A stretch of 6,984 nucleotides of DNA from Hyphomicrobiales bacterium (GTDB lineage: Bacteria > Pseudomonadota > Alphaproteobacteria > Rhizobiales > Aestuariivirgaceae). The stretch's first letter is position 1, and the number at the start of each line of letters is the position of its first letter. The notes below the pieces were generated by a model. That model was not told the origin of the DNA, ran no database searches, and saw only the letters and a program-made list of their open reading frames with translations. Of this stretch, positions 1 to 6,115 are shown piece after piece. Made by a program: the position numbers and the translations under genes. The DNA lies in contig PLXI01000291.1 of NCBI GenBank assembly GCA_003151375.1, forward strand, positions 1 through 6,984. The letters are read 5' to 3'.

Positions 1-792
1 AAAACCGAACTCACCAAGGCGCTCGCCGCGTATTTGTTTGATGATGAGCACGCGCTGCTGCGCATTGATATGAGTGAATATATGGAGAAACATTCAGTGA
101 GCCGGCTGATCGGCGCACCTCCCGGCTATGTGGGCTATGATGAAGGTGGTGCACTCACCGAAGCTGTGCGGCGCAGGCCTTATCAGGTGGTGCTGTTTGA
201 TGAAATAGAAAAAGCCCACCCCGATGTGTTCAACGTGCTTTTGCAAGTTCTCGATGATGGCCGCTTGACTGATGCCCAAGGCCGCACTGTCGATTTTAAA
301 AACACCTTGATCATCATGACATCAAACTTGGGTTCTGAATTCCTCGTGGCCCTGGGTGAAAACCAGGATGTGGAAGAAGTGCGCGAGCAAGTTATGGGTG
401 TAGTGAAATCTGCTTTCCGCCCGGAGTTCTTGAACCGTTTGGATGATATCATTCTGTTCCACCGTTTGAAGCGCGCCAATATGAATGCCATTGTGGATAT
501 TCAAATGGACCGTCTGAAGAAACTGCTGGTCGATCGCAAAATCGAAATTGAATTGACTGATGCAGCCCGTGATGCGTTAGCCGACAAGGGCTATGATCCT
601 GCCTATGGTGCAAGGCCATTAAAACGCGTGATCCAAAAGCAGGTGCAAGACTCACTCGCTGAAGAAATTCTCGCTGGCCATGTCAAGGATGGTGACAGCG
701 TGAAAGTGGACGTGAAGGACGGAATTTTCACCATCAACGGCCGCGCTGTAGGCGATGCGGTTAAGCAGCCTGTGGTGAAAACCGTGCATTAA
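1..792 (+). CDS. clpB: ClpB disaggregase, C-terminal part (5' end outside window)
   Basis: This is the end of the ClpB/Hsp104 AAA+ chaperone, a cytoplasmic hexamer that works with DnaK to pull proteins out of aggregates using ATP. The reading frame is open from base 1, which encodes the Lys-Thr of the second nucleotide-binding domain's Walker A motif. The rest of that motif lies outside the window. Visible in order are the pore loop GYVGYDEGG (about 124-150), Walker [10 protein letters not shown] (about 187-213), sensor 1 around MTSNLGS (about 319-336), the arginine finger in FLNR (Arg codon 436-438), and the small C-terminal domain with sensor 2 GAR (607-615). The 263 residues present match the expected distance from this Walker A to the ClpB C-terminus, so the 3' end looks intact. 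HslU and ClpX are excluded because the pore-loop and C-terminal blocks are ClpA/ClpB type, and the ending is that of ClpB rather than ClpA. The stop is TAA, 21 bp from the convergent kinase gene. Confidence 0.97.
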   Translation, partial: KTELTKALAAYLFDDEHALLRIDMSEYMEKHSVSRLIGAPPGYVGYDEGGALTEAVRRRPYQVVLFDEIEKAHPDVFNVLLQVLDDGRLTDAQGRTVDFKNTLIIMTSNLGSEFLVALGENQDVEEVREQVMGVVKSAFRPEFLNRLDDIILFHRLKRANMNAIVDIQMDRLKKLLVDRKIEIELTDAARDALADKGYDPAYGARPLKRVIQKQVQDSLAEEILAGHVKDGDSVKVDVKDGIFTINGRAVGDAVKQPVVKTVH

Positions 793-813
793 GTGGAGAG
801 TGGACCGCGCAAC

Positions 814-1740
814 TCACGCAATCAGACGCAGCTTATTTGGGTGAAGCTCAATTGTGCAAGGCAGGCTACCGAATAGCTCGCCGTCGGCGTCGCATTGCAC
901 ACCCTTCCCATCGACGGATGTAAAACTGATGCGCCGCGCTTTGAAATGTCGCACAGCTGGGTGGGTGAGGTGCTGACCTTTATAAAGCAGGGCAATGTCA
1001 GTCGCTTTGACTTTCGGCCCATGCAGTATGACTACAATATCCAATAAGCCATCAGACATGTCGGCATGTGGCGCAATCTTCATGCCTGAACCGAAATAGG
1101 GCGCGTTGGCAATGGCGATGGAGAGAACATCCAAAGTTTCGGCTGGCGCATCATCGCGGCTAAGCACAATCCGCCGCCCACCATAGTTGCGCAACACCGA
1201 GATCGCTTTCAGTGGATATGCAAGGCGGCCGCCGAGGAGTTTGACCAGCCGCGAATTTTGAGTGGCAGCGGTTACCTCACCCACCAAACCCACATTGGCA
1301 ACATTTCCAAACCAGCGGCTGCGTGTAGCGCCGTCAAAAGAAGTGAATTGCATAAGCCCAAGATCAACTGCGCGACTGTTTCTCAAACGCAGAGTTGCAA
1401 GGACATGGGGCAGTCCGCGATGCAAACCAAAAGCCCTCGCGAAATCATTGCCAGTGCCAAGTGAAATCACACCAAGGCTAGGCGAAATCGGTGTAGCATC
1501 TGCCGCCTCGGCCATGCCATTGATCACTTCATTCACCGTGCCATCGCCTCCAACGGCGATGATGCAATTGAACCCGCTTCGCACCGCTTCTGCAGCCACT
1601 GCCTGTGCGCCAGAACCACGTGTGGTGAATCGATGTTCAAAGCTGCCTATGCTATCGCGCAATGCTGCTTCAAGCCTGCGCCATTTGCGCCCAACGCGGC
1701 CACCACCGGCCGCAGGATTGATGATGACAAAAGTGGACAT
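814..1740 (-). CDS. YegS/LCB5-type diacylglycerol (lipid) kinase
   Basis: This 308-residue protein belongs to the diacylglycerol kinase catalytic-domain family (DagK/YegS/LCB5), which uses ATP to phosphorylate a lipid hydroxyl at the inner face of the membrane. The family signatures are present: INPAAGGG at 7-14, the nucleotide-binding GGDGTVNEVING at 64-75, and GTGNDFAR at 95-102. In the C-terminal beta-sandwich domain there are KIAPHADMSDGLLDIV at about 221-236 and DADGE at 284-288. Length is normal for a soluble bacterial member. The start is ATG at 1740, with only a weak AGG (1752-1750) nine bases upstream. The gene converges on clpB and diverges from the desaturase. The exact substrate (diacylglycerol, phosphatidylglycerol, a sphingoid base or another lipid) cannot be read from the sequence. 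The adjacent desaturase makes a membrane-lipid role reasonable. Confidence 0.9.
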   Translation of the reverse strand: MSTFVIINPAAGGGRVGRKWRRLEAALRDSIGSFEHRFTTRGSGAQAVAAEAVRSGFNCIIAVGGDGTVNEVINGMAEAADATPISPSLGVISLGTGNDFARAFGLHRGLPHVLATLRLRNSRAVDLGLMQFTSFDGATRSRWFGNVANVGLVGEVTAATQNSRLVKLLGGRLAYPLKAISVLRNYGGRRIVLSRDDAPAETLDVLSIAIANAPYFGSGMKIAPHADMSDGLLDIVVILHGPKVKATDIALLYKGQHLTHPAVRHFKARRISFTSVDGKGVQCDADGELFGSLPCTIELHPNKLRLIA

Positions 1741-1862
1741 TGGTGCGAACCTAGGCGCGAAATCAGATATCTGACAACTGGTTTCGCGTGCGTTTACGTC
1801 CGTCCACTTTAACGCATGGATTGCCTCACCGTCAGATCACAAGATTTGAGGGAACGAAATCT
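1741..1862. other. Divergent intergenic region between lipid kinase and desaturase
   Basis: These 122 bp separate two divergently transcribed genes, so both promoters should lie here. I see no convincing -35/-10 pair in either direction. The only clear structure is a perfect 12-bp palindrome, TCAGATATCTGA, at 1763-1774, which is 23-34 bases upstream of the kinase start. It could be a regulator site, but a palindrome of this length can also occur by chance. Confidence 0.5.
1848..1853 (+). promoter_or_regulatory. Ribosome binding site of the desaturase gene
   Basis: GAGGGA lies nine bases before the ATG at 1863. It decides the start in favour of this ATG over the in-frame GTG at 1788, which has no comparable site and would add 25 residues without the hydrophobic or histidine features of the family. 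Confidence 0.65.
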
Positions 1863-2720
1863 ATGAAGAGTTATAGTCTTGTCGGCTACGCGATCATCTT
1901 GGTTTATGGCTTTGCCTGCATGGCCCTTGCTCCAGCAGCAATGGGGCCTTGGTTAGGCCTGTTGATCGGCGCAATCTATTTCACCGTATTTTGGTTTCTC
2001 GCTGGTGTTTATCTCGCAGATGTATTGCATCTAGGAATTGCGCACCGCGCGTTGAACTTCAAACCATGGTTTGTCAAAACAGTGGTTATCGTAAACAACC
2101 TATTTGGGGTTTATGTTGGGCCTACGGACTGGGTGAACCGCCATCGCTTGCATCACAAATATGCAGATCACGCTGGCGATCCCAACAAGCTGGACGACGA
2201 CGGACTGTGGCGCACACTTTACCTTTGCCTGTTTCCCTATAAATGCACCGAAAATATTGCGAAGGACGAAATTTTCAATTCTATGGCCTTCCGCGTGGCG
2301 GACAGTTTGCCCTTCACCATTCTTTCGCAAATCTTCAATTTCGCGCTGCTGTGGTATCTGGTTCGTGATTGGAAATATGCTTTGGCGATGTGGCTTGGGC
2401 TGCGCATTTTTGCAATATGGGTCAATATGATCCAAAATTATTGGACGCACACCCGCCAGTTTGGCTATCGCCGCTATGGTGATGAGCACGACAATGCAAT
2501 GAATATCGGCGAATGGCTGCCGATAACGGCAACCTTCAGCGCCTGTTTGCAAAACAATCATCATCATCACCCCAGTCTTCTGCGGCTGAGCCACAGTGAT
2601 GAGGAATATGATTTCGGCTTTAAAACCATCAGATGGATGAAAGCATTGCGGCTGGTTGCGGCAACCCCCAAGGGAGCTACAATTCCGCCAGATGTTCCTT
2701 TGGAAACTCTAGGGTTTTAA
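1863..2720 (+). CDS. Membrane fatty-acid desaturase (delta-9-like)
   Basis: This 285-residue membrane protein is of the acyl-CoA/acyl-lipid desaturase family, di-iron enzymes that insert a double bond into a fatty acyl chain using oxygen and electrons from a ferredoxin or cytochrome partner. Three histidine clusters bind the iron: HLGIAH (56-61, HxxxxH), HRLHH (94-98, HxxHH) and QNNHHHH (230-236). The third departs from the usual HxxHH because glutamine replaces the first histidine, as in the QxxHH box of front-end desaturases. H196 (YWTHT) and the HDNAMN block (209-214) fit the conserved region before the third box. Hydrophobic stretches at about 5-25, 28-53, 71-86 and 150-190 fit paired membrane hairpins. 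The start is set by the GAGGGA site. The 3' end overlaps the convergent hydroxylase gene by 12 bp. Substrate and double-bond position are not readable from the sequence. Confidence 0.88.
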   Translation: MKSYSLVGYAIILVYGFACMALAPAAMGPWLGLLIGAIYFTVFWFLAGVYLADVLHLGIAHRALNFKPWFVKTVVIVNNLFGVYVGPTDWVNRHRLHHKYADHAGDPNKLDDDGLWRTLYLCLFPYKCTENIAKDEIFNSMAFRVADSLPFTILSQIFNFALLWYLVRDWKYALAMWLGLRIFAIWVNMIQNYWTHTRQFGYRRYGDEHDNAMNIGEWLPITATFSACLQNNHHHHPSLLRLSHSDEEYDFGFKTIRWMKALRLVAATPKGATIPPDVPLETLGF

Positions 2721-3845
2721 CCGGGCATTGGGTTTGATAAAGGGCTCGAACGTTTGGCGCACAAAACCTTGCGGGATCACCTCACCGTCGAGACCATATT
2801 GCTCAGGCCATTCGCTTGGGCAATAATAAGTTCCGAACAATCGGTCGATCCATGGGAAATGGATGGCAAAGTTTTTGTCGATGGCCTCTTTCTGCGACGA
2901 ATGATGCCAATGATGATAGCGCGGCACCACGAGTAGCGGTTCAAGCCATTTGACAGTGGGGCGGAAATTGCAATGTGTCAAAGTCGCATGCAACGTGACA
3001 AATATCAGATAAATCAAGATTACAGTTTGCGAAAAGGCCAACATCATTGGCACCAAAACAAAGCCACGCACCAATGTATCATCCAAAAAATGGGAGCGTG
3101 AACCTGCAAGCCAATCAAGCTCTTTGGATGAATGGTGGATTGAATGGAACCGCCACAAGAACGGCACCTTATGCAAGGCGTAATGAGTGAGCCATTCGGC
3201 CAAGTCCGCAACCAATACCGCCAGCAAGAATTGGATGAGTAACGGCAACGCGGCGATGAAATTGGCGACGACAGGAATAGCCAGATAATGCGTAGCTTGT
3301 GTAGCCGGAAGCAGCACTAAAAATGACAGGATTTGGATGGGCAAATGGGTGGACATGAAGTAGATAACGTCAAGCGTCCATTGCTTGCGAAAAGTTCCTT
3401 GCTTGGGATATTGTGGCCATAGCCGCTCAACCGGAACATAGATCAGCGCCATCAGGAAGAGATCGAGCAGAAACCAGTCGAGGCCAATGGCTGGCCCGTT
3501 TGTCAAAGGTTCATTGATCGGCACGCTTGATCCGCCGAGTGCTGCGGCAGCACCAGCCAGAAGCATTCCGCTGAAGCCCAAGACTTTCTTGCTGCGCAAG
3601 ATTGCAGACAAAACGCCAAAAATCAGTGCTGCCCAAATTGCTGTCTCAATCCCCATGCGAATGAGGTGCATGGGGTAATAGACGCGCATTTCGGGAGTGC
3701 TGAGAAACTGCGGGAAGTGCAGGCAAAGCACCCCGCCAAAGGCGAGCACACCAAAAAACACTGCCAAAATCCCAGACCACCAGCCTGTGCCAAATCCAGT
3801 ATCCTGACCATCACCAAAGAATTCATTGATCTGTTGTTCGTCCAT
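2709..3845 (-). CDS. Sterol desaturase / fatty-acid hydroxylase superfamily membrane protein
   Basis: This 378-residue integral membrane protein has a C-terminal fatty-acid hydroxylase domain, a di-iron family that hydroxylates or desaturates lipids such as sterols, sphingolipids, carotenoids and fatty acids. Its iron-binding histidines are clear: HYALH (221-225), HSIHH (234-238), H286/H291 (HATLTH) and HHWHH (311-315), followed by the KNFA and WIDRLFGTYY stretches typical of the family. About 150 residues precede the core and hold hydrophobic spans at roughly 22-43, 66-83, 88-106 and 121-137, with further spans at about 160-180, 186-215 and 259-283. The ATG at 3845 is preferred because GGAG lies six bases upstream. 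An in-frame TTG at 3872 would add nine residues. It overlaps the desaturase tail to tail and diverges from the sulfotransferase-like gene. The substrate is unknown. Hopanoids or other polycyclic lipids are possible, but nothing in the window shows this. Confidence 0.88.
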   Translation of the reverse strand: MDEQQINEFFGDGQDTGFGTGWWSGILAVFFGVLAFGGVLCLHFPQFLSTPEMRVYYPMHLIRMGIETAIWAALIFGVLSAILRSKKVLGFSGMLLAGAAAALGGSSVPINEPLTNGPAIGLDWFLLDLFLMALIYVPVERLWPQYPKQGTFRKQWTLDVIYFMSTHLPIQILSFLVLLPATQATHYLAIPVVANFIAALPLLIQFLLAVLVADLAEWLTHYALHKVPFLWRFHSIHHSSKELDWLAGSRSHFLDDTLVRGFVLVPMMLAFSQTVILIYLIFVTLHATLTHCNFRPTVKWLEPLLVVPRYHHWHHSSQKEAIDKNFAIHFPWIDRLFGTYYCPSEWPEQYGLDGEVIPQGFVRQTFEPFIKPNARLKP

Positions 3846-3851
3846 GGGAGT

Positions 3852-3855
3852 CTCC
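3852..3855 (-). promoter_or_regulatory. Ribosome binding site of the hydroxylase-family gene
   Basis: Read on the minus strand, this is GGAG, six bases before the ATG at 3845. It favours that ATG over the upstream in-frame TTG at 3872. Confidence 0.65.
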
Positions 3856-3918
3856 AGCCTAGACACCGGCAATGCCGAAATGAAATTAGTTTTCTCAGTC
3901 GCACCACGTCAAAACTGA

Positions 3919-3946
3919 CTTTTATTGGATGGCCACGGATTGTCAA
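3919..3946 (-). promoter_or_regulatory. Candidate promoter for the hydroxylase-family gene
   Basis: On the minus strand a perfect -35 hexamer TTGACA (3946-3941) is followed, after 16 bases, by TAAAAG (3924-3919), which matches four of six -10 positions. This would give a leader of roughly 65 bases. A second candidate lies closer to the gene: TTGACG (3912-3907), 16 bases, then ACTAAT (3890-3885). I cannot choose between them from sequence alone. Confidence 0.35.
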
Positions 3947-3982
3947 TTTGGCACTTTGCGTCAGCACGGCGGGTGAAGTGAT

Positions 3983-4012
3983 CTGGCAAACGCTCAGGCA
4001 TTTTGTTATGAC
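3983..4012 (+). promoter_or_regulatory. Weak candidate promoter for the sulfotransferase-modE transcript
   Basis: CTGGCA (3983-3988) and TATGAC (4007-4012) are separated by 18 bases, and each matches four of six consensus positions. Transcription would begin at about 4019, on the predicted ATG itself, giving a leaderless mRNA. This fits the absence of a Shine-Dalgarno sequence, but the elements are weak. Confidence 0.25.
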
Positions 4013-4018
4013 TTTCAC

Positions 4019-5116
4019 ATGGCCACCATTCATCCGGTTCTCTCCTCCAAGCCCTATCAAACCCCTCGCGTTCCGCTGAGTGACGTGCTGACGCTTGGGC
4101 CTGCAACTATTGGGGCAGATGACAATTTGCTTCACCCCGGTTGGACGTTGCATGAATTGGATTTCGGCAATAGTCGCGCGGTATTTTTGCAAACGGGTGC
4201 TAACAATCCACTCTTCGCAGCTCCATTTTCCTATCAAGCGCAGGTAACCTCAGCGCAGCAAGCCGCATTCATAAATTTTGATGCGTTTCTCAAATTGTCG
4301 TCATTCCTCAAATTGCCGCAGCACCTGATCCATCTGTTTAACATTGGCCATTGTGGCTCAACACTTTTGCATCAGGTGTTCAACATCAGCGGTGCCGCGC
4401 AGTGTATTTCCGAGCCGAAATTCACATTTGATTTGCCATTCAATCGCCAACATGTTTCGCCACCAATGTTGGCTGAGCTGACCAATGCCTGTCTGCGGTT
4501 TCTCACACTTCTGCCAGGTTATGATCTGGCGATGCCGTTGGTAATAAAATATTTCAGCCAAGCCAGCCGGATCATCGAGACGTTGGTTGCGGCTTCACCT
4601 CATGCCACTAATCTTTTTCTTTACCGCGATGCCATCGGCTATGCCAATTCGCGCTATGGATTTATTCAGCGCCGCGGCATGCCCGCAGATATTACGCCCG
4701 AAAATAAACACCAGCGCTGGCAAGCCATGTCGGTGGGCCAACCAGAATCCTATCTCAAAGGTATCTTGGATATCAATTCACCAGATGTGCGCTTTGATGA
4801 ATTTGCTGCCATCGCCTGGGCGCTGCATATGCAAGACTATGCCCGCGCCAAGGCCAATGGCATCATGCTGCATCCATTCCGCTATAATGAATTGGTTGCG
4901 GATCGTAGCGAACAAATGGCGACTATTTTCAAGGTCTGCGGTTTGCCTGTGGGCCAACTTGCTCAGGCTCTGGCCGGTTTTGATAAGCCCAGCCATGAGG
5001 GCACGTCGAGCGATCGCTCTAAGCCTGCGCGCAAATTGCCCGCGGATGCTGCAGAGCGGATCACGCGCATTCTTGCTAATCCAAAGCTGGCGCTTGATCC
5101 AAATATGATCCTATAA
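4019..5116 (+). CDS. Sulfotransferase-like P-loop protein
   Basis: This 365-residue protein resembles bacterial PAPS-dependent sulfotransferases, which transfer a sulfuryl group to a hydroxyl or amine of a lipid, sugar or small molecule. Three landmarks support this. The first is a 5'-phosphosulfate loop FNIGHCGSTLL at 107-117, after a beta strand. The second is YRDAIGYANS at 202-211, where R203 and S211 have the spacing of the 3'-phosphate-binding Arg and Ser. The third is the FRYNELVADRSEQMATIFKV block at 287-306, running into CGLP at 307-310, matching the family's RYEDLVxDPxxxLxxIxxFxGLP. The loop is unusual: the usual Lys/Arg-Ser before Gly is His-Cys. The first 100 residues carry no motif I recognise. 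There is no signal peptide or membrane span, so it is probably cytoplasmic. No Shine-Dalgarno is visible before the ATG. modE follows after 6 bp, suggesting co-transcription. It could also be a sulfotransferase-fold protein with another role; the substrate is unknown. Confidence 0.72.
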   Translation: MATIHPVLSSKPYQTPRVPLSDVLTLGPATIGADDNLLHPGWTLHELDFGNSRAVFLQTGANNPLFAAPFSYQAQVTSAQQAAFINFDAFLKLSSFLKLPQHLIHLFNIGHCGSTLLHQVFNISGAAQCISEPKFTFDLPFNRQHVSPPMLAELTNACLRFLTLLPGYDLAMPLVIKYFSQASRIIETLVAASPHATNLFLYRDAIGYANSRYGFIQRRGMPADITPENKHQRWQAMSVGQPESYLKGILDINSPDVRFDEFAAIAWALHMQDYARAKANGIMLHPFRYNELVADRSEQMATIFKVCGLPVGQLAQALAGFDKPSHEGTSSDRSKPARKLPADAAERITRILANPKLALDPNMIL

Positions 5117-5122
5117 TTCATC

Positions 5123-5449
5123 ATGCCTAAGCTCCTTCTGAAACTCGATTTTAACAGCCACAGTTTAGGGCCCGGCAAGATCGCTTTGTTGGAAGCCATA
5201 ATTAAAACCGGCTCGATCAGTGCCGCGGCCAAAACCATGGACATGTCTTATCGTCGCGCTTGGATATTGATCGATGAACTAAACAAAATGTTCGACAAGC
5301 CTTGCGTTGAAAGCGCAACTGGTGGGGTTGGTGGTGGCGGAGCAAAAGTGACTGTATTTGGCAAGCAAGTGCTCACCGCTTACAAAAAATTTGAAACGCA
5401 ATGCACCAAACAGGCAAAAGCAGAGTTTAGATTTCTCAGCTCGCTCTAG
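5123..5449 (+). CDS. modE: ModE-type regulator, DNA-binding domain only
   Basis: This 108-residue protein matches the N-terminal winged-helix domain of ModE, the repressor that controls molybdate uptake genes. The segment LGPGKIALLEAIIKTGSISA (15-34), the helix-turn-helix around AAAKTMDMSYRRAWILIDEL (34-53), and the wing with GGVGGGGAKVT (67-77) are family hallmarks. E. coli ModE is about 260 residues and carries two C-terminal molybdate-binding MOP domains; here the frame ends soon after the dimerisation helix. The MOP part is not simply frameshifted away, because the downstream bases are the end of modB on the other strand. No Shine-Dalgarno is evident, so translation may be coupled to the sulfotransferase-like gene ending 6 bp upstream. 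It overlaps modB tail to tail by 14 bp and most likely acts on the palindrome in front of modA. How it would sense molybdate is unclear. Confidence 0.87.
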   Translation: MPKLLLKLDFNSHSLGPGKIALLEAIIKTGSISAAAKTMDMSYRRAWILIDELNKMFDKPCVESATGGVGGGGAKVTVFGKQVLTAYKKFETQCTKQAKAEFRFLSSL

Positions 5450-6113
5450 TGCGCCTAAAGCGGCGCGAGAAATAATCTGCGGCAAACACGGCCGCAAAAG
5501 ACAGCGCCACTGAAACCCAAACCAATCGCAAAGCCGCCGCATCACCATTTGGGGTTTGCAACAAAGAATAAATCGCCAGTGAAAGCGTTTGTGTTTCGCC
5601 TGGAATATTAGAAACAAAAGTGATAGTTGCGCCAAATTCGCCCAGCGCTTTCACAAATCCCAAAACTACACCAGCCAAAACACCGGGCATTGCCATGGGT
5701 AAAGTGATGAGCCAAAACTTTTGCCAGCGCGAGGCACCAAGTGTGAGGGCCGCTTCGTCAATATCATGATCAATGTTTTCAAAGGCAACGCGCATCGGCT
5801 GCACCACAATGGGCAAAGACATTAATCCTGCGGCCAAAGCAGCACCCCACCAGCGAAAAGCGAAGGTGAAACCAGTGAGATCATAGAGCGTCTCGCCGAT
5901 AAAGCCTTTACGGCCAAAGGCAACGAGTAATGCAAAGCCGGTCACCACTGGCGGCAAAAGCAGAGGCAAGTGAACCACGGCATTGAGCAAAGATTTGCCG
6001 TAGAAATTCACCCGCGCCAACAACATGGCCAAGCTGATGGCCACCGGCAATCCAAATAATGATGCGGTAAGCGCAACTTTAAGCGACAGCCATATGATGG
6101 AGGCTTCATCCAT
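5436..6113 (-). CDS. modB: Molybdate ABC transporter permease
   Basis: This 225-residue inner-membrane permease forms the channel of the ModABC importer. Hydrophobic spans at about 9-33, 42-65, 88-106, 138-155 and 195-213 fit the usual five to six helices of ModB. The cytoplasmic EAA loop that docks on the ATPase is intact at about 119-148 (DEAALTLGASRWQKFWLITL, then PMAMPGVL). The ALGEFGATITFVSNIPGETQ stretch at 156-175 is a ModB signature that separates it from sulfate permeases CysT/CysW. The ATG at 6113 follows the modA stop after 2 bp, with no Shine-Dalgarno, implying translational coupling. The next gene in this direction would normally be modC, but the convergent modE gene occupies that position. 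Confidence 0.95.
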   Translation of the reverse strand: MDEASIIWLSLKVALTASLFGLPVAISLAMLLARVNFYGKSLLNAVVHLPLLLPPVVTGFALLVAFGRKGFIGETLYDLTGFTFAFRWWGAALAAGLMSLPIVVQPMRVAFENIDHDIDEAALTLGASRWQKFWLITLPMAMPGVLAGVVLGFVKALGEFGATITFVSNIPGETQTLSLAIYSLLQTPNGDAAALRLVWVSVALSFAAVFAADYFSRRFRRTRAS

Positions 6114-6115
6114 CG

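Noticed and set aside
1262..1774. 170-codon open frame on the plus strand
   Set aside because: It lies opposite the lipid kinase gene, whose motifs are unmistakable. Its translation is low in recognisable structure and rich in Pro, Ser and Ala, as expected of an antisense shadow.
1788..1862. Upstream GTG start for the desaturase, adding 25 residues
   Set aside because: No Shine-Dalgarno precedes it and the added residues are unlike a desaturase N-terminus. The ATG at 1863 has GAGGGA nine bases upstream.
2558..2571. Repeated CAT codons that resemble an engineered histidine tag or microsatellite
   Set aside because: They encode the natural third iron-binding box of the desaturase, in the expected position, with correct flanking residues.
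2100..2594. 164-codon open frame on the minus strand
   Set aside because: It is antisense to the desaturase histidine boxes and has no independent start signal or family match.
3846..3872. Upstream TTG start for the hydroxylase-family gene
   Set aside because: The ATG at 3845 has a well-placed GGAG and a better start codon.
3623..4237. 204-codon open frame on the minus strand
   Set aside because: It crosses the hydroxylase start, the divergent promoter region and the sulfotransferase start in another frame. It shows no domain, and both real genes have strong family motifs.
4288..4318. Short direct repeat TCAAATTG
   Set aside because: It encodes the LKLSSFLKLP segment of the sulfotransferase-like protein. 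Two copies only 22 bases apart in coding sequence do not suggest a functional repeat.
4587..5108. 173-codon open frame on the plus strand within the sulfotransferase-like gene
   Set aside because: It is a shifted frame of a gene with clear sulfotransferase landmarks. Its own translation has no recognisable motif.
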